Source of the DNA: Cryptomeria japonica
Taxonomy: Eukaryota > Streptophyta > Pinopsida > Cupressales > Cupressaceae
DNA: 64,000 nucleotides
Assembly (NCBI RefSeq): GCF_030272615.1
Contig: NC_081414.1
Span: forward strand, 522,476,185-522,540,184
Direction: 5' to 3'
The stretch's first letter is position 1; each line of letters starts with the position of its first letter. The notes beneath the pieces were generated by a model. The model saw only the letters and a program-made list of their open reading frames with translations. It made no database searches and had not been told where the DNA came from. Of the stretch, positions 57,005-64,000 are shown in pieces. The translations under genes and the position numbers were made by a program.

Positions 57005-59420
57005 TGCTAGACACAATGTGCCACTGAGAGGGGGGTGAATTAGTGGATCTCAATCTTTTTCCCTTTAACTATCCTATATGAGTATGTTGGTTCACAGATC
57101 AAGCTCAATGAAGACTTATCGGTTAGTGGGGAGACCAACACAAATACAATCAAACACAAAGGACATCTCATAACACAAACATATATGAGGAAAACCCAAG
57201 ATGGGAAAAACCTCAGTGAGCAATGTTGCTAGAGTCTACTGCTCTAATCCAGCCTCACAATGAAATTTTGTTACAATGTTTAGGGCACCAATCCAAGGAG
57301 CTACAACCCTTGATTTGTTTATAGGATGAAACCCCCGCACCGAGCTACAACTCAATGTTCACAAAAATAACTTCAAATACCAAATTAATACTACTATTAC
57401 AAGTGAACCTTATAACCATCTCATATAACTTACTCTGTTGGTGAGATACCTTCTCTCCTGCACTGGTACACTTCTCCTGCTACTCTCAACTATTGTTTTA
57501 CTACGGGTACACATCTCCTCTTCTTGTTCTTCTCTATCAAGTCTTCACCTTACTCTTTTGTCTTCATTAGTACAACACTCTTCTAGTTCTATGTCTGCCT
57601 TCTTTGCAACTTCCTTCACTTCTTCTCTACTGGTATGGACACTACCAGTTCTTCTTTGCTACCGGTTGAACACTTCCTGATTCTCCCTCAATCTCACTCC
57701 CTTCTCAGATACTTGTTGAGCACTTGTCTTATTTTCTCTTACATGTAGAAGTAACACTCAATCAGTTTGCAAAAACACACTCTACTTCCATTCAATAACC
57801 CTACTCTCTTATCTAGTGGCAACCATCTCTATTTTTGGCTTGCATATTTATAGATTGGTTTTCCCACCAAAAACCAATTCAAACTTTGAGTGGTTAGGGT
57901 TTCCTCACTTACCTCAAGGCAAACCAAATCCAATCAGATCTTTCCTAATCTGGTCTCTCTAACAACCAATTGTACACCTCTGCCATTATCGCACCTTCTT
58001 GACCACGTCTTCTACCTTTGGCAATCTTCTTTTTACCTTATTGGTTGAGCTCTTGGTCAAGCATCAAGATTGGTCTTGTTGTTTCCTTCAACTGACTCGA
58101 TCTTCTCAATCACTCTTAGCTATCTCTCATTTGTCCTCTAGACCTTGAGCCACAAACCTCTGCAACATCTCTATAACACGTCCCATGATTTGTGGGATCT
58201 ACCATTAATGTCAACCAACCTTGCAGCTACCTTGTCGGTGTTCATACCATCTATCATTGCATGCAAATCTGACACCTTGACTCCATGTGGCATCCATGTC
58301 GACCATGTTCCATCTTAGATCTTCATGTTGGTTCAGATAGGATCACCAACCAAACACTCTACCGGTTCCTCTTTTTTGCTCATTTACTAACCCTATCAAT
58401 ATCTCACATTCTACTAGTTGACTCATGTCTGCACTTGCTCAACTACTGATGGAAGACTTAAACCAGTCTTTAGAACATGTCCATCCCAAGCATGCACATT
58501 CCTATAAAGTGGAAGGACATCTACATCTGCACCTTGCTCATATTACCATCGGACTTACAGACTGGTAAGCACTCTTGATGACACTATGTCATCAACCTTC
58601 ACCAGAATCCATCTTCAGTCAGGCCACATTCCTCTATTTGCATCTTCTTAGCCTTTCCTTCTCCCTGATCAACTCGAACCATGTCTCAACTAGTTTTTCA
58701 TGCTGACAAACTCATCACTCTTCATCTATACTGTCATCTAAACATGCCTTCACTATCATTCTAGTGCATAACCCTTTTCTCATGCACTTGAGACATTACT
58801 TTTGTTTCACTAGTGGATCCAGTGTGAGCCTTTACCTCTTCTCTCTTATCTCATAGAACCATGATGCACACTATGGATATCTAGAGATAAGCTCCACTAA
58901 CCAGTGGAGTGACACCTTGTCATCTTCACCCTACAATGCACTCATGTGACTTCCCTATTTGTGCAGCATCTCTTCAAATAGACACATGTGATCTGGTGTG
59001 GGCGCATTCACAGTCAGTCATCTCTTCACATGGTGACTACATCTTCATTTGGTAGGAGTCCTTTTGTTCTGCAAACTTACCTCATACCAGTGACTTGTTC
59101 ATTCTTCTCTTTTAGTGTTGATGTAATTTAGGTAATATTCTACCTCTTCATCACAAACAATAGGTCAAGCACCTTGGCCCTCCAGCTTGTACACCGGTCA
59201 TGAGCTTTGTAGGCTGACAACCACTCACTTGGTTGATCTGACTTCTCTATGTCAACACATCACTTACCAGTTGACATCCTTTACTTACCAGTGATCTATA
59301 ATACAAGGTGATATCAAGGATATCTCAACCTGTACTCCTTCATGACAATGTTGCACATACATCTCTCATACCAGTAAAATTCCAATACTGGTTGACATCA
59401 ATGACAACCCAATGCCAACA
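57005..59420 (-). repeat. Minus-strand copia-type LTR of about 2.4 kb
   Basis: On the minus strand it starts TGTTGGCATTGGGTTGTC at 59420, directly after a PPT (gccaaagggggagat), and ends TGTGTCTAGCA at 57005. It contains no supported ORF. With its PPT it is the 3' LTR of an element extending right. Confidence 0.75.
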
Positions 59421-60590
59421 ATCTCCCCCTTTGGCATTAATGTCAACACATGTAGTGTCCAACATACTACATAATCCTTCTCCCCCTTTCTCTAGTCTAT
59501 GGATTCTCAACACATGTAGTATGTTGTATACTACAAAATATTTCTCCCTCTTTGACAATAATGGCAAAGGGCATTGTTAGGGTATCATTCATCTATGTAT
59601 TTACTAGGTCACTGACATAATACTTTCTCCCCCTTTTTCTTTACCAGATGTCTCTCCTCCTTTGATACCAATTGTTACATTTTGTTGCATGTTCTCAAGT
59701 CACAGCACTTGAGATGGAGGACTCAACCATCAACTGACACCAATTGAGCATGCAAATTTTATACCATTTGTTAAAATACTCAATTTCAGAGGGATGTGTC
59801 GGTGAACACTACTCACCTTCCGGTCAACTTGTATCACCTTCTATTTGATCTCAAATTTCTTTAGGAATCAAATTTTATTGTACTACCAATACAACTAGCC
59901 AACTGATAAGTAGGAATCAAATGTGATTGTACTATGAATACAACCAACCAAATGACAGGTAGATACCCCTTACAATGAAATTCTCATGGGTATTCCTACT
60001 ATAACTTTTCATTATTTTTCAATTTTGGGTAGTCAGTGCACTTACTTTTCCAAGGTCAAGCATTTTGGCTTTGCATCATAACCACTTGAGCTCTCCCTGA
60101 TTCATACATCTTAGGTCCTCATCTTTGGTGGGGTCTAATAATGGGGCTCCAAACACCTCCATATACCAGTTTAGCTGTGCATATGTGATCATATGATGAT
60201 TCTTCAGCTCTATTGTTTCCACCACAACCAATGACATGATCTTCGATCTACACAATGTCAAACAATTTTGTCTTTATCCCAAGAGTCAAACCAGTTAGCC
60301 CAAAAATATGCAAGCCTGCTTGATTAGCCAGCAGACCAACATATGGCATTCAAGTCTTCATCAACACCACCTGAGACATAACTCCACATTCCATTCTATT
60401 GAGGCTAATGCAATGATTTCCAACTTCACTATCTTACATAACCTACAAGTACCTTGTTATTGTGTGATTTATTCTTCATGGAGAGAGTGGGTCATCTTTT
60501 CCTTTTTATGTTGGAGTCCTAGTTCATTCCATATTACCTTGGTTCAATGCGGCCTCAAATCCTTTCTCTAGTCATTTAAGTCAAGTTTAG
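59421..60590 (-). other. PPT array and unresolved 3' internal part of the minus-strand element
   Basis: GGGGGAG-type tracts on the minus strand lie at about 59421-59435, 59478-59490, 59537-59548 (weaker) and 59625-59640, the same array seen in N2 and Cop1. Further right there is only a 61-codon minus-strand ORF (60261-60076) without known motif. I cannot tell where this element ends and N6 begins. Confidence 0.6.
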
Positions 60591-61250
60591 ATAATTCATT
60601 GAACTCCTTGAACACGTTGAGCCGTTCTGAACTCGGTTCAAGATATTCATTTTGGTTCAAAAAGTTCCAAGGTGTTCAGAAAAGGTTCTTCGTACTAACA
60701 TTTTCTCTAAGTTTTTGCAGTGGCTCTTTAATAAATTTTTTCCTGTTCAGTGATATAACATTTGTGTTGAATATGTTGAACTAAGTTCAAAGGGTTCAAA
60801 TATGTTCAACGTGTTCAACATGGCAAAGTGGTGAACAGTTTGACGTGGCGTACATCTTGAACTACTTGAACACTCAAGAAGTTGGTTCAAGATGTTCATA
60901 CGAGTTCAATACTGGTGGGTCCCATGGTTTCAAATGTTTCAAGAAGTGCATTTATTGCTAAATATGGAAAGGCAAAACCATATTATAAAGTGATGTCATT
61001 CTTTGGCTTTTTCGAAGTAAGTGAACGTTTTGGGAATTGGCAGTTTCTTAAAGTACGCCGCCATGCATTAAATGCATGAGTGTGGGGGTCTAATCTACCA
61101 ATTTGCCGCGTTCGGAATGAAATTGTGAAATCATTGCATTTAATGTGTCTGTATTATTACCTTTCTCAATAAGGTATGAAATCATTTGTGTTCTGCGTTT
61201 GCTACTTGCTGCTAGATTTTTGTTTATATTTTCCCGAGATAGGAGTCTTT
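60591..61250 (+). repeat. GTTCAA/TTGAAC cluster upstream of N6 ORF2
   Basis: About twenty copies of GTTCA or TGAAC in roughly 330 bp (60596-60910), including four in a row about 9-10 bp apart (60785-60820). The second half (60920-61250) has no recognised feature. Confidence 0.8.
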
Positions 61251-61251
61251 C

Positions 61252-64000
61252 TTGCTGTTAGCCATCGTCCGATTATACAGCTGTGAAGGTGAGTCTTTCC
61301 TTATTTTCTCAAGTGCTTTCCCTTGCATTTTCTCTCATATAGAAGGTTTCACTGCAATCAAGGGTGTTGATAAGTCTTTTTGTATAGAGATTTTGAGTAG
61401 TGGAATTTTAGAAGCCGTAGCCTTTCCTCCAGCAATTCCTTGTCTAGAGCTAGTTCGGGAGTGTATTGTCAGATATGACCCTGTATCTGAAACTATTAAA
61501 AGGGATAATGGTGAAACCCTTCTTGCCATTAACTGCGAAGTGATTGCTTCAGTGTTCAAGATACCGGATTATCAATTTTCTAATTTCTCCCCTACTCAGT
61601 CAATTAGTAAGTTCAATGCAGATAGAGCCAGACACAGGAATAATGTGGCGAAGTTCGAGTTGAAGGTCCCTCAGAGAGGTGGTTCTAGACTACCTAAAAA
61701 TCCTAACAAGAACCACATGTTGCCACATATCCACAATGTAATTCTTCTGTTGCATCGAGCCAGAGGTTCTGCTGAAGCCTATAGCTTTGATGATTGGATA
61801 TATTGCTATGTACAATTAGTTCTGGAAGGAAAACAATATTTAGATTGGGTGGAGTTAATTGCTGATTCGATGAGAGAGTAGTTGAGTCTAGCCAAGCAAT
61901 TTCAACAAAACTTCTTCATGTCCTCGTATCTTTTGTATTGTCTGGCCTATGTCAAGGTGTTAACGGGTATACCCAAGCAGCCCACTGAGGAAGATGTTCC
62001 AGTGTATGAGTTTTATCCAATGCTACGAAAAGACAATGCACCACAAGATTTTACAAGGCTACATAATGCATTCTTGGGTGATATGTGTCATGAACTAAAA
62101 GGTACAAAAGCCAAGTGGATTTCAGATGATGCACAGTCCTTGATAAAGAAGTTCAGAAGCTTTTACATCCAGTTCCCACGCTTTTGCTATATACGAGTAG
62201 GAGGCTTTGAAGAGGAACCCTTCAAGCTTCTACATTTCTATTTTGATTGTTTTGTCCTAGCAGAAGTATGCAGACAATTGACTTCCGTGGTCAAGAATGC
62301 ACAACGTAAGGAAAAGTGCGGAGGTCATTTTCCAATACAACTGGGAGTGTTATCTTGTAATTCAATGTCTGATGCACTAAGTATAGGAGCAGACCTTAGA
62401 AATTTTAATTTCTCTCTGTATGCTGAAAGAAAAGGGTTTGACAACAAAGGATTTTCTTAGAGCCTAGGCTTAATGCCTTATCTTCCCACGCCACAGTTAG
62501 AAGATTTCTCGGAAGACTATTCGGATGAACTTGAAGTCTTCAAAAGAGAAAATATAAGATTGGTGCTGGAACAGGTTATTTCTCTGCAAATAAAGACAGA
62601 TATTAAAGGGCTTGAAGAAGATTATCTTGAACTATTTCAACTAGGGTATTTAGCCCACGCAGAGACTAAAATTCCCCCAATTAATTGGGATGAGGAGGAA
62701 AATGATGACATTCAATTGAGAACCGAACGAGTTCTGGACAAAACTGTGGCATGGGTGGTCAAGAAGAAAGCAATGAAGCCAAACACCAAGTCCCTTTCTA
62801 CGAGAAGTATGTCTTCACCAAAACGTCCTTCTAACAGTGCTCCTATTCGTGCAGGTAAGGAAATCAAGTCAGCTCAGCCTAGACGCAGACCTAGCCCAAC
62901 TCTGGATTTCAGTACCCCTTGGTATACTCGATCACATAGTGTCACCCAGAGGAGGATGGACTAGGTCAAGGATATGGGAGTAAAAGATGCCATGCTTGAA
63001 GCTTAGATCTTTGAAATTGAAGATTTGGATGGTGAAGTTGCTTGTGCTCTAGACTCCCAAATGGTGATTGTGGCTATGACGCCACCCCCAAAGATGATTG
63101 AAGGAACTTCTCATTTTTCTGTAACTCCTAAATGGTTAACAACCTCAGTGAACAAGAAAAGGAGCTTTCTCCCTATGACCATTCCACTTCAGGAGATGGT
63201 TGCCAAGTACTCTGAGAAGAATCTGAAGCGAAAGATATTCAAGACCACCGCGCACCTAAACAATGAGGAGGAAACTGGTAAATGGATGGCGTAAATTGCC
63301 TCTTACAAACCGAAAGATGAGAACAAAGAGGTCGGTTCTAATGATTTTGAAATCACAAAAGTAGAGTTGGGAAAGATAAGCAGGGATACAGATAACCATT
63401 TTTTCCAAGTGTCAACGAAGAAAATGCTTACCCAGTCAAAGAAGGATGGACGGGAGAAAAGAGAACTTAAAAGACATATAAGTGTTTTGGCTCAATTCAT
63501 CGATACCATTGGTTGCCTTGGAGCAATTCCAATATCCCATGCCACTGAGAATTTTGATCCAACTTCTCCAGAAAATAAGAAGTTGATGAATCAAGTTCAA
63601 CGGGCTAAGAGCATTGCTGAAGCGGTTGAAAAATGGATTGAACAAGTAATCAAAGATGGTGAAAAAATACATTACCGACTCCCAGAAGTTGTGTGATGAA
63701 GCATAGAGCCTGATATCTGAAATCCAAAATCAGCTTGTACCATGGGAGAAAGAAGAGCACAAATGGCAAAATGTCCTGCCTCTGTTTACCAAAATTGAAG
63801 GGTATGGAACTACCAGATTTTTGACAGAACATTCAATTAAGCTGGTATCTGATGAATGCCAACTTTTCGTGCTAAAGAAAACTATCATGTGGTAGGTGCT
63901 CGCCTTTTAGTCAGTAATTACAAATGCAAAAACCTCCATCTATGAACTCCAGGAATTGCAGAGTAGTATAGTCAAAGATAATAAAGTGGTTAATCCCGAT
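61252..64000 (+). pseudogene. N6 ORF2, long unknown protein, runs off the window
   Basis: One frame from 61252 to 63694, broken only by TAG at 61879, 62458, 62962 and 63004 and TAA at 63292, all at codons that are CAG or CAA with one C-to-T change. Near 63662 an A-run indel shifts the frame, and the new frame goes on to the window end. There is no ATG at the start (first open codon TTG), so the true start is unknown. Domain 1 (61400-62450) has LVRECIVRYDP...GETLLAINCEVIASVFKIP, then helical blocks (WIYCYVQLVLEGKQYLDW, SSYLLYCLAYVKVL). Next come a basic Ser/Pro/Arg hinge (62770-62960) and a charged helical C-terminal half. The layout resembles N3 ORF2. No RT, integrase or protease. Confidence 0.75.

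Noticed and set aside
59663-59680. PBS-like minus-strand sequence (ATTGGTATCAAAGG)
   Set aside because: No LTR matching 57005-59420 starts there and no C-rich LTR end block is present. Probably chance or a remnant.
61289-61342. GTGAGT...TATAG resembling an intron at the N6 ORF2 start
   Set aside because: At 54 bp it is shorter than nearly all plant introns, and no upstream exon is recognised.
1-64000. Host genes, tRNA, rRNA or organellar DNA
   Set aside because: Looked for open multi-exon genes and for recognisable RNA genes; every supported coding region is retroelement-derived.

Overview
The window is nuclear DNA from a seed plant and consists almost entirely of nested LTR retrotransposons. 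I found no convincing host gene, tRNA or rRNA. It is AT-rich, and every recognisable protein belongs to a plant retroelement lineage: Ty3/gypsy Tekay and Tat, Ty1/copia, or large elements that carry no polymerase. The long elements, deep nesting and old decayed copies suggest a large genome, plausibly a gymnosperm. That guess is inference with low confidence.

Left part (1-16603). A Tekay-type chromovirus (345-9803, + strand) has a 3' LTR of about 4 kb and a truncated 5' LTR. It sits in the second ORF of element N1 (9804-12751, - strand). N1 in turn sits in the second ORF of element N2 (12752-16210, + strand). N2 lies in a copia fragment (16211-16603, - strand).

Centre (16604-50422). One Tat-lineage Ty3/gypsy element on the - strand runs across this whole interval. 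Its 5' LTR is at 50090-50422 and its 3' LTR at 16604-17774. It is split by three later insertions, each flanked by a 5-bp target-site duplication (TSD): element N3 (40649-47385, TSD TGATT) in gag, element LARD1 (24653-36156, TSD GGTAG) in integrase, and copia element Cop1 (19583-24341, TSD GATAG/AATAG) at the integrase end. With the inserts and one TSD copy removed, the Tat reading frame continues at all three sites. LARD1 is young: its LTRs are nearly identical and it carries an uninterrupted 932-codon ORF of unknown function. It shares its leader and 3' region with the Tat element it landed in.

Right part (50423-64000). A fragment of an N-type second ORF (N4) is cut by copia element Cop2 (50899-55672). 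Cop2's reverse transcriptase is cut by one minus-strand LTR (55673-57004), which is followed by another (57005-59420) with its PPT array. From about 60600 to the window end there is a long, well preserved N-type second ORF on the + strand (N6).

The strongest candidate for something undescribed is the N family (N1, N2, N3, N4 and N6). These elements have copia-like LTR ends, PBS and PPTs, a Gag with up to four CCHC knuckles, and, where pol should be, a large coiled-coil ORF2. ORF2 is alignable between N2 and N3 and more remotely with N4 and N6. No reverse transcriptase, integrase or protease is visible in the one complete member, N3.
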